In this document: in pieces, positions 34,201-42,053 of the stretch
Position numbering within the stretch: position 1 is the stretch's first letter
Layout: each line of letters begins with the position of its first letter
NCBI RefSeq assembly: GCF_002879615.1
Contig: NZ_PNRF01000039.1
Span: 1 to 50,104 of the forward strand
Direction of reading: 5' to 3'
Length of the DNA stretch: 50,104 nt
Origin: Billgrantia endophytica
GTDB lineage: Bacteria; Pseudomonadota; Gammaproteobacteria; Pseudomonadales; Halomonadaceae
Made by a program: the position numbers and the translations under genes
The notes under the pieces: generated by a model
Seen by the model: only the letters and a program-made list of their open reading frames with translations
Told to the model about the DNA's origin: nothing
The model's database searches: none

Positions 34201-34515
34201 ATGCCGACCGCCTATCCCCACGATGACTCTGGCAACGGCCGCGAGCGCAATACCGAGCGCTTCGCCTTCCGTACCGTACCGCGCATCAAGCAAGCCATCG
34301 AGCGCGCCGCTGCGCTGTGCGGCCAGGATATGTCCTCTTTCGTGCTGGCCGCCGCCTACGAGCGCGCCCTCGAAACGATCCAGGCGCATGAGGTGACCCG
34401 GCTGACGGCTGACGACCATCACGCGTTCTTCGACGCCCTGGAGAACCCGCCGGCACCGACCGACAAGCTGCGGGCCGCCTCTGCCCATCACCAGGAGACG
34501 GTGGCAAAGCACTGA
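34201..34515 (+). CDS. DUF1778 (TacA/AtaR-like) antitoxin
   Basis: 104 residues from ATG 34201 (AAGGAGG six bases upstream); an earlier in-frame ATG at 34054 has no support. The N-terminal half is the ribbon-helix-helix DUF1778 domain (TERFAFRTVPRIKQAIERAAALCGQDMSSFVLAAAYERA, about residues 18-62). The tail EVTRLTADDHHAFFDALENPPAPTDKLR is the usual toxin-wrapping part of such antitoxins. It overlaps the GNAT toxin gene by one base. It should neutralise the toxin and repress the shared promoter. Confidence 0.92.
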   Translation: MPTAYPHDDSGNGRERNTERFAFRTVPRIKQAIERAAALCGQDMSSFVLAAAYERALETIQAHEVTRLTADDHHAFFDALENPPAPTDKLRAASAHHQETVAKH

Positions 34516-35057
34516 TGCCATCCTCCGTTGTCATCGAGCCGCTCGATAAGGCCAAGCACGATCGAGCGGCTTTTTCGTCTGGCGTTCCCCAGGTGGACCG
34601 CTACCTGAAAGAGACGGCAAGCCGCTTGATGAAAGGCGGCACGGTCAAGGTCTTCGTGATGGTGGAGCCTCAACGGCGTCCAGACGAGATTCTCGGGTTC
34701 TACTCGATCAACGCACATAGCGTGCAGGGCGGAGACCTACCCAAGCGCTACCAGCGCGTTGCCCTGGCCGATGGCAGCCTACCGGCAGCCTTCATCGGCA
34801 TGATCGGCGTGGCCGAAGCCGCCCAGGGCCAGGGCATCGGCAGTCGGCTGCTGATCGATGCCCTGAATGGGGCCTACCTGGCCTCGCAACGAGTAGGGAC
34901 GGCCATGGTGCTGCTGGACATCCTCGACTGCGGCGACCCCGAGGCCATAACACGGCGACAGCGACTGTATGCCGGCTTTGGCTTTCAGTCGCTGCCCTCC
35001 AACCCACTACGGATGTTCCTACCGATAGGCACCATCGCCGAACTGCAACGCCAGTGA
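34515..35057 (+). CDS. GNAT-family toxin (TacT/AtaT-like)
   Basis: 180-residue acetyltransferase of the kind that blocks translation by acetylating the amino group of charged tRNAs. Acetyl-CoA motif is AQGQGIGSRLL (about 103-113); the catalytic-type tyrosine is Tyr152 in RLYAGFGFQSL; the opening FSSGVPQVDRYLKETASR corresponds to the family's F-x-CG-x3-LD-x-YL pattern, with Val replacing the usual Leu. Length and motifs are complete. Its ATG shares a base with the antitoxin TGA, so the pair is translationally coupled. Of the three toxin-antitoxin loci in the window, only this one looks intact. Confidence 0.92.
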   Translation: MPSSVVIEPLDKAKHDRAAFSSGVPQVDRYLKETASRLMKGGTVKVFVMVEPQRRPDEILGFYSINAHSVQGGDLPKRYQRVALADGSLPAAFIGMIGVAEAAQGQGIGSRLLIDALNGAYLASQRVGTAMVLLDILDCGDPEAITRRQRLYAGFGFQSLPSNPLRMFLPIGTIAELQRQ

Positions 35058-35074
35058 GAACATTGAAACGCAAC

Positions 35075-35170
35075 CATCGCCACGACGGCGGCCTCCGCCG
35101 GGGCGCCTGAGGCGCCAGCCGCGACGCGGAGTCGAGGCGTCGAACCGGGCGCTCCAACAGGGTGGGGGAA
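35075..35170. repeat. REP-like repeat between toxin and fnr genes
   Basis: cgccacgacggcggcctccgccggggcgcctgaggcgccagccgcgacgc module followed by gcgctccaacagggtgggggaaa, the same text as in the right-end array (positions 49790-49855). It fills the space between two converging genes and may act as a bidirectional end of transcription. Confidence 0.65.
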
Positions 35171-35186
35171 AAACCGACGCAGGGAT

Positions 35187-35933
35187 TCACACCCCGGAGT
35201 GGCGCCCTGCCCCTTCTTCGGCCAGGGCCAGCAGCGCGTCCCGGTCGACCAGGGTCATTTCACGCCCTTCCACCGAGACCAGCCCCTGGGCCTGAAAGCG
35301 TGCCAGCACCCGGCTGACGGTTTCCAGCGCCAGCCCCAGGTAGCTGCCGATATCCGAACGGGACATGGAAAGATGGAAGCGGGCGGGGGAAAAGCCGCGG
35401 GCGCGGAAGCGGTTGGATAACCCCAGCAGGAAACTGGCCAGGCGCTGGTCGGCGGTGCGCCCCGAGAGCAGGCACATCATGCGCTGGTCGTTACGCAGCT
35501 CGCGGCTCATGCAGCGATAGAGCTGACTGCGCAGCGTGGGCGAATGTTCGGCGAGGTCTTCCAGGCGCGTAAAAGGCAGTTCGCAGACGAAGGTGGTTTC
35601 CAGTGCCACCACACTGCCATAGCACCGTGATTCCCCAATGCCGTCGAGCCCCACCAGTTCCCCGGGCAGGTAGAAGTGGGTGATCTGGTCGCGCTGCCCC
35701 TCCTGCGCCACCGTCTGCTTCAGGCTGCCCGAGCGCACCGCGTAAAGGCTTTCGAAGCTGCCCCCCTGGCGCACCAGCGCCTCGCCCCGCTTCAGGGGGC
35801 GCGGGCGTTGGAGAATCGCGTCGAAGGACTCCAGCTCATTGAGCTCCAGCCCCAGCGGCAAGCAACGCGCATGCTGGCTGCACAGCTCGCAGCGGGTCTC
35901 CTTGACCGGCTGGCACCGACCGGACTCAGCCAT
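35187..35933 (-). CDS. anr: FNR/Anr-type oxygen-sensing regulator
   Basis: 248-residue Crp/Fnr-family regulator. Cysteines 15, 18 and 24 (CELCSQHARC) and Cys117 (TTFVCELPF) have the same spacing as the four iron-sulfur ligands of E. coli FNR, so it should carry an oxygen-labile 4Fe-4S cluster. The cyclic-nucleotide-like barrel spans about 30-150. The HTH SRSDIGSYLGLALETVSRVLARFQ keeps the Glu-x2-Ser-Arg that reads TTGAT half sites. A matching box lies upstream at 36044-36057, and two more precede the module 2 operon. The name anr follows usage in Pseudomonas and Halomonas; fnr would be equally valid. Confidence 0.93.
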   Translation of the reverse strand: MAESGRCQPVKETRCELCSQHARCLPLGLELNELESFDAILQRPRPLKRGEALVRQGGSFESLYAVRSGSLKQTVAQEGQRDQITHFYLPGELVGLDGIGESRCYGSVVALETTFVCELPFTRLEDLAEHSPTLRSQLYRCMSRELRNDQRMMCLLSGRTADQRLASFLLGLSNRFRARGFSPARFHLSMSRSDIGSYLGLALETVSRVLARFQAQGLVSVEGREMTLVDRDALLALAEEGAGRHSGV

Positions 35934-36043
35934 CTGGCCTCTCCTCTCCTTTGCTTTGATACCTCTGGAATCAGGATTCTGGCCCGCCTGGTCTGACGGT
36001 GTCCTGCCGCAGCGACGAAGCCATTGACAAAGTGAGAGCTTCC

Positions 36044-36057
36044 TTGACCCAGATCAA
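36044..36057. promoter_or_regulatory. FNR/Anr box upstream of anr
   Basis: TTGACCCAGATCAA matches nine of ten bases of TTGAT-N4-ATCAA. It is about 117 bases before the anr start codon and points to autoregulation. The region between (35934-36043) has no gene. Confidence 0.55.
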
Positions 36058-36227
36058 CCTTAGTACCCGACAGGCATCTTCGCTTGCACCAAACGGTAAT
36101 CAAATGAAAGTTTCAGTAACTGTAGCACTTTCGTCTTGTCAAATGGGTGAGTAATTGTTATCAACGTTTCCAGTGGATACATTTCCTACGACCGTCCATC
36201 CAATGTCCTACCTCTTTAGAAGGAGCC

Positions 36228-36338
36228 ATGGATAGCGTATCTCGAGCCCCCGAACACCAATCAATGATTGCATGCATCACAACGATCGTTGCGTATCAGA
36301 AAACTCCATCCGACTCGCCGGATAGACGCATCAGATAA
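36228..36338 (+). CDS. Possible 36-residue peptide
   Basis: Short frame with AAGGAG two bases before the ATG (agaaggagccatg); the protein starts MDSVSRAPEHQSMIACITTIVAYQ. It ends within the 3' end of the converging XRE antitoxin gene. I do not recognise it. The good ribosome site suggests it may be the start of a gene that was cut off by the toxin-antitoxin locus, or a leader peptide. The 290 bases before it, apart from the FNR-type box, show nothing more. Confidence 0.25.
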   Translation: MDSVSRAPEHQSMIACITTIVAYQKTPSDSPDRRIR

Positions 36339-36636
36339 TGGCCTGCAAGCCCTTGTCGGCGATGACGTTGAGCAACTTGAGCGCCGGGCCGGCTGGGCGC
36401 GTCTCACCCTGTTCCCACTTGCGCACCGTCGAGGCCGTGGTGTGCAGGTGATGGGCAAACACCGGCTGGCTGAAGTGCAGTGCCTCACGCAGACGTTTAA
36501 TGTCGTCGGCACTGAACTCGCGCACTGGCGGCGGGCAAATCGCGTCGAACTCGCGCATGGTCACTTTGCTGATCGCTCCAGCATCGTGCAATGCGGCCAG
36601 GTCACCACGCAGGGATTCAATGATTTTGCTCGTCAC
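36331..36636 (-). CDS. XRE-family antitoxin (HigA-like)
   Basis: 101 residues from GTG 36636 (GGAGG in tggaggtgtgttgtg). The XRE helix-turn-helix occupies about 40-95: FSADDIKRLREALHFSQPVFAHHLHTTASTVRKWEQGETRPAGPALKLLNVI. The preceding VTMREFDAI segment is typical of antitoxins that partner HigB/RelE toxins of this type. It overlaps the toxin gene by 20 bases. The coding sequence looks complete although its toxin is damaged, so it may persist as a stand-alone repressor. Confidence 0.88.
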   Translation of the reverse strand: MTSKIIESLRGDLAALHDAGAISKVTMREFDAICPPPVREFSADDIKRLREALHFSQPVFAHHLHTTASTVRKWEQGETRPAGPALKLLNVIADKGLQAII

Positions 36637-36880
36637 AACACACCTCCAGTAAAACGCCAGCCTGTAATGCCTTCACCAAGTCCTTGGCCGATAGTAACGT
36701 ACGGTAGCCACCGCTCTTACCAGCACCTGGACGGGCGACCCGCTTCTTGTAAAGGTGGCCGGCCAAGTCGGCGTCAATCAACCCACCCTCCATTTCCTGG
36801 ACCGCCTTGCATAAGGCCGTATCGGACAGTTTCTCGCCCGATTGCCATCGTGCAAAATCCTTTCGCTTCAGCATGTTCAC
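36617..36880 (-). pseudogene. HigB/RelE-like toxin with internal deletion
   Basis: 87 residues. The N-terminal part reads KDFARWQSGEKLSDTALCKAVQEMEGGLIDADLAGHLYKKRVARPGAGKSGGYRTLL, the usual start of PF06296-type RelE toxins. In full-length members the text then continues with an AFxxGDRAFFLYGFAKxxRxNI block of about 35 residues before the C-terminal helix. Here GGYRTLL is joined straight to LSAKDLVKALQAGVLLEV, which matches the far C-terminus. The frame is kept, yet the segment with the usual catalytic residues is gone. The protein is probably inactive as an mRNA interferase, though it could still bind its antitoxin. Confidence 0.7.
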
Positions 36881-37124
36881 ACCTGCTCACTTCCCAAACC
36901 ATACCCGTAACGGGCACGATAGTCCATTCCTTGTAAGCCTTGCACAGGAAGTCGGGAACGAGGGTGTCACCCAGCTCGATGGGCTGCGCCGCCTGGGGTT
37001 TGCCGAATCAATTGCGGACTTGGGTTTTCCGACCCGCCTACAGTTATCGAGAGCCCTCTTGGCACCACCCTCGGGAACAGCGCCAGTCAGGCGCTGCGCG
37101 CCATGCCTGGCGCATCCATAAAAA

Positions 37125-37148
37125 AACCGGCCCCTTCAGGGGCCGGTT
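37125..37148 (-). terminator. Rho-independent terminator of the porin gene
   Basis: On the minus strand a ten-bp perfect stem AACCGGCCCC / GGGGCCGGTT with a four-base loop is followed by TTTTAT, 43 bases after the porin stop. It is the clearest intrinsic terminator in the window. The rest of the 36881-37120 gap shows no gene I can support. Confidence 0.88.
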
Positions 37149-37190
37149 CTGTCGTCGAACGAGTCGACGCGTCTTGCGGTTCAGCTCGAC

Positions 37191-38318
37191 TTAGAAGTCG
37201 TAGCGAACGCCGACGGTGAGGCGCAGGTCGTCGTCGATGTCGCTGATGGACTGATCGCTGTCGAAGTCATAGTCGACGACTTCGGCCCAGACGTACATCG
37301 GCTGGCTGAAGCGATAGTTGGCGCCCAGGGTCCAGCGGTTGCCGCTGTCGACGCCATCCAGAGCGTAGCGAACACGGTTGTAGTCGGCGTAGAGCTCGCC
37401 CATGCCGTAGTCGAACACGCCCATCAGGGTCCACATGTTCTCGATGGAATCTTCAGCGTCTGCAGCAATGCGATCCTGGTCGTGCAGATCGGTCACTTCC
37501 TCGTACTTCACGCCCAGGCGGAAGGCGGGAGTGAAGTCATAGACCACCGCACCGACCCAGACGTCCTCGCCGGCCGGGTTGGCACCGCCGCCGTCGTAGC
37601 TGGCGCCGCGATCCTCCACGTCCTTGGACTGGTTGTAGCCCAGGCCCAGGAACAGATCGTTCCAGGTGTAGGTCACAGCGGACTGCCAGCTCTGAGTGGA
37701 AGAGTTGTCCACTTCCACCCACTCACCAGTATCCGGATCAGTAAAGCCACCCATCGGGGCATTGTTGCCGCTCAGGTGCTTGGCCTGTACGTGGGCCTGG
37801 AAGCCTTCCAGATCCGGGGTGGAGTAGGCGATGGAGTCGCCGCGGGCGGCAGTCGCGCCACCGCTCAAGGTGGTGTAGCCCTCGTACTCCTGAATCTCGA
37901 AGAGACCGGTGATGGCCTGGTAGACCATGCCGTCGAAGTTACCGACGCGCACGGTACCGAACGGATCGCTGGTCAGACCGACGAAGGAGTTGCGGATCTG
38001 CGGGCTGCTGTTGTGCTGGCGATCCAGTTGCGGACGGATTTCCATGTTGGCGAAGGCCAGCAGGTCGCTGGAGACCTGGTGGCGGGCACGGAAGCCGAAG
38101 CGGGAGAAGACGTCGATGAACTCGGAGCCGCTTTCCTTAATTACCCGACCCTGGTCGTCGGTGTTGTGACCGTCTAAACCACCGGTGGTCAAACCGAAGT
38201 TGATACGGCCGTAGACGTCGACCTGGGTGCCGTCCTGGTCGTAGACGGTGGCGGCTTGAGCGGCGGCGGAGACGCCCAGGGCACCGGCAATGGCAGTCGC
38301 TAACAGTGTCTTTTTCAT
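37191..38318 (-). CDS. Gram-negative outer-membrane porin (OmpC/OmpF-like)
   Basis: 375-residue trimeric beta-barrel porin from ATG 38318 (AAAGGAAC upstream). Signal peptide MKKTLLATAIAGALGVSAAAQA with cleavage before ATVYDQDG. The mature part opens with TQVDVYGRINFGL and contains the loop-3 type region with acidic residues. It ends LRLTVGVRYDF, where the last Phe is the Bam-recognition residue. The pattern GNFDGMVYQAITGLFEIQEYEGY is typical of Halomonas and Pseudomonas general porins. Strongly acidic loops fit a halophilic host. Transcribed alone, with its own terminator. Confidence 0.95.
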   Translation of the reverse strand: MKKTLLATAIAGALGVSAAAQAATVYDQDGTQVDVYGRINFGLTTGGLDGHNTDDQGRVIKESGSEFIDVFSRFGFRARHQVSSDLLAFANMEIRPQLDRQHNSSPQIRNSFVGLTSDPFGTVRVGNFDGMVYQAITGLFEIQEYEGYTTLSGGATAARGDSIAYSTPDLEGFQAHVQAKHLSGNNAPMGGFTDPDTGEWVEVDNSSTQSWQSAVTYTWNDLFLGLGYNQSKDVEDRGASYDGGGANPAGEDVWVGAVVYDFTPAFRLGVKYEEVTDLHDQDRIAADAEDSIENMWTLMGVFDYGMGELYADYNRVRYALDGVDSGNRWTLGANYRFSQPMYVWAEVVDYDFDSDQSISDIDDDLRLTVGVRYDF

Positions 38319-38732
38319 CGCGATAGTTCCTTTCACTAGCTTACTGTTTCGATCGTTACTGCACGGATCGGAATAATACGTGCAGGTAGCTTGCCGGGCA
38401 TGGGTCCCACCGCTCATTTGGCGCGTTCCTTCCCAGGAAGATGGCCGGGGCCGGGCATGTCCTCAGCGAAGCCTTGTTATAGTCCAATGCTCGCAGGTAG
38501 AACTCTATACCGGGAAATGAGGGAGCGCAACAAGAAAAAACACTGTTTCCCTTCGATGCCAACCTACTTCGCGGAACTTTCCCCTGCTCTTGCGGTCCCG
38601 TGCGCGTCCTGCCCGGGGGCCGCAGCCGCAGGCCTGTCGAAACAGCTACCTGGCAGCGATGAGCCCGCACATGATGCCCCGCTCATACAACGCTGGCAAG
38701 GGCAAGGCCTAAACGGTGTGGCGGGGGGCGCA
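38319..38732. other. Porin upstream region, no gene seen
   Basis: 414 bases between the porin and the ProQ-domain gene, both read leftwards. The sequence next to the porin start is AT-rich and probably holds its promoter; I could not fix the -35 and -10 elements. A continuous frame on the plus strand runs through here into the ProQ gene, but shows no ribosome site and mirrors the ProQ codons, so I reject it. Confidence 0.45.
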
Positions 38733-39779
38733 TCAGGGGCGCTTGCCCCGGCCGTTGTGCTTGGCCAGCAGCGCCGAGAGCTTTGCTTCCATGCGCTCCT
38801 CCGGCTTGGCGCTGGCGAGGGCATCCGGCGTGCGTTCGCCGGTGGCGGCCGGCTCGTTCCCGGCCGGCGCGGCGTGCCGCGAAACGGCCGTTCCATGGTT
38901 GCGGCGGCCCTTTCTGTCGGTTTTGTCGGTTTTTCCGGTCCTCCCGGCTTTGCCGCCACGCCGCCGGCCGGGCGCGCCAGCCTGGTCGCGCTGCCGGCGC
39001 TCGGCCTGCAGCCGTTCCAGCTTGCGCTGGGCGTGCTCCGCGGCCTGGGTGTCCACCGTGCCTTCCGGCCGCCCTTCCAGGTCGATGCGCTCGGCCCCTT
39101 GCCGCACCGCCTTCAGGTAGCGGGGAAGGTTGACGTAGCCGGCCAGCGCGCGCCGCACCAGCTTTTCGGGCCAGGGTTCGCGCCGGGCGAGGTCCTGGTG
39201 AATGCCCACTTTCAGCGGCCGGGTATGGCCCTTGAAGAAGGTGTCGGGGTAGCGCTGGTACCACTCGGCGAGCAGCGCCTCGGCGGTGGGCGCCTGCTCG
39301 ATGGGCAGCGCGCCCTGACGCTCGGTGGGGTCGGTGGCATCGGTCGTGTCGGTGGCGGCCGAGGGGACCTGTGATGCCGTGGCCTGCGATGTCGTGGCCG
39401 GCGCCTCGCCGGCCACGGGCCGGGGGGCGCTCTCCCGGGGGCGGTGGTCGATCAGGGCGGCGAGCCCCTGGGCGCGCCGTGGCGCCCCCGGGAAGACGGG
39501 CGCCGGTGCACCGCTCTTGATGCGTCCGCGCAGGCGAGCGTTGTCCTCTTCCAGTTCGCGGTTCTGCTCGTCGAGCTCGCGATTTTCCTCTTCCAGCTCC
39601 AGGCGCGCCGCTTCGAGCTCCAGGCACGCCGCTTCCTGTTCACGCTGGGCCGCTTGGGATTCGGCCAGCCGGGTTTCCAGTTCCTGCAATTTGGCGCGGC
39701 ACAGGCGCAGCTCGTCGAGCGCATCGGCGGCGCGCCGCTCCAGGGATTGGAACAGATGATTTGAACGTTCTTCGATCAC
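38733..39779 (-). CDS. ProQ/FinO-domain RNA-binding protein with coiled coil
   Basis: 348 residues from GTG 39779, which has GGAGGGAG just upstream. Residues 1-85 form a long coiled coil with heptads of Glu, Leu and Arg (ELEEENRELDEQNRELEEDN). A Pro/Ala/Thr-rich linker runs to about 155. The ProQ/FinO domain is at about 165-245 (LLAEWYQRYPDTFFKGHTRPLKVGIHQDLARREPWPEKLVRRALAGYVNLPRYLKAV). A basic Arg/Lys/Gly tail (QRDQAGAPGRRRGGKAGRTGKTDKTDRKGRR in pieces) ends it. ProQ proteins bind structured RNAs and small RNAs. Usual ProQ carries its domain at the N-terminus, so the coiled-coil extension is uncommon and suggests oligomerisation. Confidence 0.85.
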   Translation of the reverse strand: MIEERSNHLFQSLERRAADALDELRLCRAKLQELETRLAESQAAQREQEAACLELEAARLELEEENRELDEQNRELEEDNARLRGRIKSGAPAPVFPGAPRRAQGLAALIDHRPRESAPRPVAGEAPATTSQATASQVPSAATDTTDATDPTERQGALPIEQAPTAEALLAEWYQRYPDTFFKGHTRPLKVGIHQDLARREPWPEKLVRRALAGYVNLPRYLKAVRQGAERIDLEGRPEGTVDTQAAEHAQRKLERLQAERRQRDQAGAPGRRRGGKAGRTGKTDKTDRKGRRNHGTAVSRHAAPAGNEPAATGERTPDALASAKPEERMEAKLSALLAKHNGRGKRP

Positions 39780-39865
39780 ACCGCTCCCTCCATAGACGGT
39801 CCGTTGAGCCAAGTTTGTGATACAAGCTCGGCGCAGACAAATCCTGTGTTGAATTCTAGCGGTTA

Positions 39866-40410
39866 TCAGAGCGGCCGTTGATTCGGCAGGGGCAGCGGTT
39901 CGGGCAGCGGCTTTTCCAGCGACATTCGCTTCTCTGCGTAGTCACGCACCCGGCCATAGGTCGCCATCAGCATCAGAGAGTACTCTTTGGCGGCTTCGAG
40001 CGATGCGGCAAAAGCCACCGGGTCCTGCATATACTCGTGAACCAGCTGGTTGCACAGCTTGCGCCCCGCCAGCAGGTTTCAACGCTCTCCAGCATGCCAA
40101 GGCGCTCCGCACGATTGAGATTTTCGATCTGGCTGCCGGTGCGCTCGGCCATACTCTGTAGCCAACGTGGAATCAGCTTGTCAGCGATGGTGTCCTGCAT
40201 GCGGCCATAGCGCGAGACAAAGGCCTCGAGCCTGACCGCCTCCTCGGGATGGTGTTCCAGGCCAGCCACCCAGTCGGCATCGGGTTCGGGAGCGCCGACG
40301 CCGAACAGGCTGTTCCAGCTGTAGCGAAGATGGCGTCCTTCACGCTCAACGATATCCAGCGTCGAGAGGAACCTGTCGACGGGGAGGAGTTGCTGCGTAT
40401 CCTTGCTCAT
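39866..40410 (-). pseudogene. HEPN-type toxin gene with frameshift
   Basis: Starts at ATG 40410 (MSKDTQQLLPVDRFLSTL) and reads well as far as NLNRAERLGMLESV; there the frame slips near 40075. The next frame continues LLAGRKLCNQLVHEYMQDPVAFAASLEAAKEYS and ends LPEPLPLPNQRPL at TGA 39866-39868. Restored, it is about 181 residues. The RxxxNxxVHEY block is the catalytic RNase motif of HEPN toxins paired with MNT nucleotidyltransferases. Its ATG overlaps the stop of the nucleotidyltransferase remnant (ATGA), as in real MNT-HEPN operons. A sequencing error is possible for the single shift, but the partner's loss argues for decay. Confidence 0.75.
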
Positions 40411-40523
40411 AGCGTTCGGGCCGTCCGCTGGGCGTGACGATGCATGGGAACGTCGACCTCGCTGCCGAAGACTTCAGCGGTCGCCTGCTTGATGATTGCA
40501 ATCTGCTCGGTCGTCAATCGCAT
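40407..40523 (-). pseudogene. MNT nucleotidyltransferase antitoxin with internal deletion
   Basis: Only 38 residues: MRLTTEQIAIIKQATAEVFG matches the start of minimal nucleotidyltransferases and PMHRHAQRTARTL matches their usual end. The middle, including the GSRxxxxxRGGDIDL metal site, is absent, and the two ends are joined in frame. It overlaps the HEPN gene start by four bases. Without its active site it cannot modify the HEPN partner, which is itself frameshifted. Confidence 0.6.
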
Positions 40524-40608
40524 CGGCCGCCACCCCGCTCCATGCTGCCGTTCAAGCCCCCTCGAGCGGCACCGCATGGCTCAATGTACGCCATTGCCAT
40601 GGACGGCC

Positions 40609-41133
40609 TCAAGGTTGCCCACGGCGATACTCGACGAAGCTGTAGCTCGGCTGCCCTGCGGCGGGTTCGCCGGGAAGGCGCCGCACTTCTTTCCACTCGG
40701 CCGGGTCCAGCGCGGGGAAGCGGGTGTCGCCTTCCACGTCGATCTCCACCTCGGTCAGGTAGAGGCGGCTGGCATGGGGCAGCGCCTGGGCGTAGATCTC
40801 GCCGCCGCCCATGACCATGATCTCGTCGGCGGCGTCGATGGTCGCCTGCTGGTCGGCGAGTGCCAGGGCCGATTCCAGGTCGTGGCAGACCCGCACGCCG
40901 TCGTGCCGGAAGGCGGTGTCCCGGGTCACCACGATGTTGAGCCGCCCGGGCAAGGGGCGCCCGATCGACTCGAAGGTCTTGCGGCCCATGATCAGCGGCT
41001 TGGCCTGGGTCATGCGCTTGAAGAACTTGAGGTCCTCCGGCAGGTACCAGGGCAGCTTGTTGCCCACGCCGATCACACGGTTGCGGGAGAGCGCGGCTAT
41101 CATCGCCACCGGTATCAGTGTTTCGTCCGTCAT
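40609..41133 (-). CDS. folA: Dihydrofolate reductase
   Basis: 174-residue enzyme reducing dihydrofolate to tetrahydrofolate with NADPH. Landmarks are IAALSRNRVIGVGNKLPWYLPEDLKFFKRMT with the catalytic acid at Asp34, IMGRKTFESIGRPLPGRLNIVVTRD and IMVMGGGEIYAQALP. ATG 41133 overlaps the thyA stop by four bases, so the two enzymes of the thymidylate cycle are co-translated. A longer reading frame extends upstream through thyA but in the wrong frame and is not real. Confidence 0.97.
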   Translation of the reverse strand: MTDETLIPVAMIAALSRNRVIGVGNKLPWYLPEDLKFFKRMTQAKPLIMGRKTFESIGRPLPGRLNIVVTRDTAFRHDGVRVCHDLESALALADQQATIDAADEIMVMGGGEIYAQALPHASRLYLTEVEIDVEGDTRFPALDPAEWKEVRRLPGEPAAGQPSYSFVEYRRGQP

Positions 41134-41954
41134 ACGGCCACCTCGGCCTTGATGTGGGGGTGGGGGTCGTAGCCCTCGATGGCGATGTGGTCGAAGCGGA
41201 AATCGAACAGGTCGTCGATTCCCGGGTCGAGCACCAGCCGGGGTGCCGGCCGCGGGGAGCGCGCAAGCTGGCGCTCCGCCTGTTCCAGGTGGTTCAGGTA
41301 GAGGTGGGCGTCGCCCAGGGTGTGGACGAAGTCGCCGGGCTCGAGACCGACGACCTGGGCAATCATCCGGGTCAGCAGCGCATAGCTGGCGATGTTGAAC
41401 GGCACGCCCAGGAAGATATCGGCACTGCGCTGGTAGAGCTGGCAGGAGAGCCGCCCTTCCGCCACATGGAACTGGAACAGGCAGTGGCAGGGCGGCAGCG
41501 CCATCTCGTCCACCAGGGCCGGGTTCCAGGCCGAGACGATCAGCCGCCGCGAGCCGGGGTTGGTGCGCAGCTGTTCGAGCAGCGTGACGATCTGGTCCAC
41601 ATGGCCGCCCCGGGGGTCGGGCCAGCTGCGCCACTGGTAGCCGTAGACCGGGCCGAGGTCGCCGTTCTCGTCGGCCCACTCGTCCCAGATGCGGACCCCG
41701 TTCTCCTTGAGGTAGGCGATGTTGGTGTCGCCGCGCAGGAACCACAGCAGTTCATGAACGATCGAGCGCAGGTGCAGCTTCTTGGTGGTCACCAGCGGAA
41801 AGCCCCGCGACAGGTCGAAGCGCATCTGGTGGCCGAAGATCGAGCGGGTGCCCACTCCGGTACGGTCGGCGCGCTCGATACCGCGATCGAGCACCTGGCG
41901 CATCAGGTCAAGGTAGGGTTGCTCGAGGGCGGGCTGGGCGTTGTCGTTGGGCAT
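41130..41954 (-). CDS. thyA: Thymidylate synthase
   Basis: 274 residues; converts dUMP to dTMP using methylene-tetrahydrofolate. The catalytic cysteine is Cys156 in the PPCHCLFQFHV motif. Also visible are the folate- and phosphate-binding parts RTGVGTRSIFG, TTKKLHLRSIVHELLWFLRGDTNI, YQRSADIFLGVPFNIASYALLT and FDHIAIEGYDPHPHIKAEVAV at the end. The dihydrofolate it makes is recycled by the folA product encoded next. It lies about 100 bases after lgt. Confidence 0.98.
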   Translation of the reverse strand: MPNDNAQPALEQPYLDLMRQVLDRGIERADRTGVGTRSIFGHQMRFDLSRGFPLVTTKKLHLRSIVHELLWFLRGDTNIAYLKENGVRIWDEWADENGDLGPVYGYQWRSWPDPRGGHVDQIVTLLEQLRTNPGSRRLIVSAWNPALVDEMALPPCHCLFQFHVAEGRLSCQLYQRSADIFLGVPFNIASYALLTRMIAQVVGLEPGDFVHTLGDAHLYLNHLEQAERQLARSPRPAPRLVLDPGIDDLFDFRFDHIAIEGYDPHPHIKAEVAV

Positions 41955-42053
41955 CGTCAGGCTGACCCTGGAAGTGGAGAATAAAAGAGGAAACGGGGGG
42001 CTAGAGTCTACCTCCCCCCCACGTGTCGGGCCACCCGCGAACGCTCTTGCCCG

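Noticed and set aside
36881..37120. Gene between the RelE-like toxin and the porin
   Set aside because: Several short frames exist on the plus strand, but none has a ribosome site or family resemblance.
38391..39374. A 327-codon plus-strand frame between the porin and the ProQ gene
   Set aside because: Mostly antisense to the ProQ-domain gene, without ribosome site or domain.
39878..40210. A plus-strand gene at the HEPN locus
   Set aside because: The minus strand gives continuous HEPN similarity across two frames and an overlap with the nucleotidyltransferase remnant.
40609..41745. Long N-terminal extension of dihydrofolate reductase
   Set aside because: The extra 200 codons are thyA read in the wrong frame; the real start is ATG 41133.
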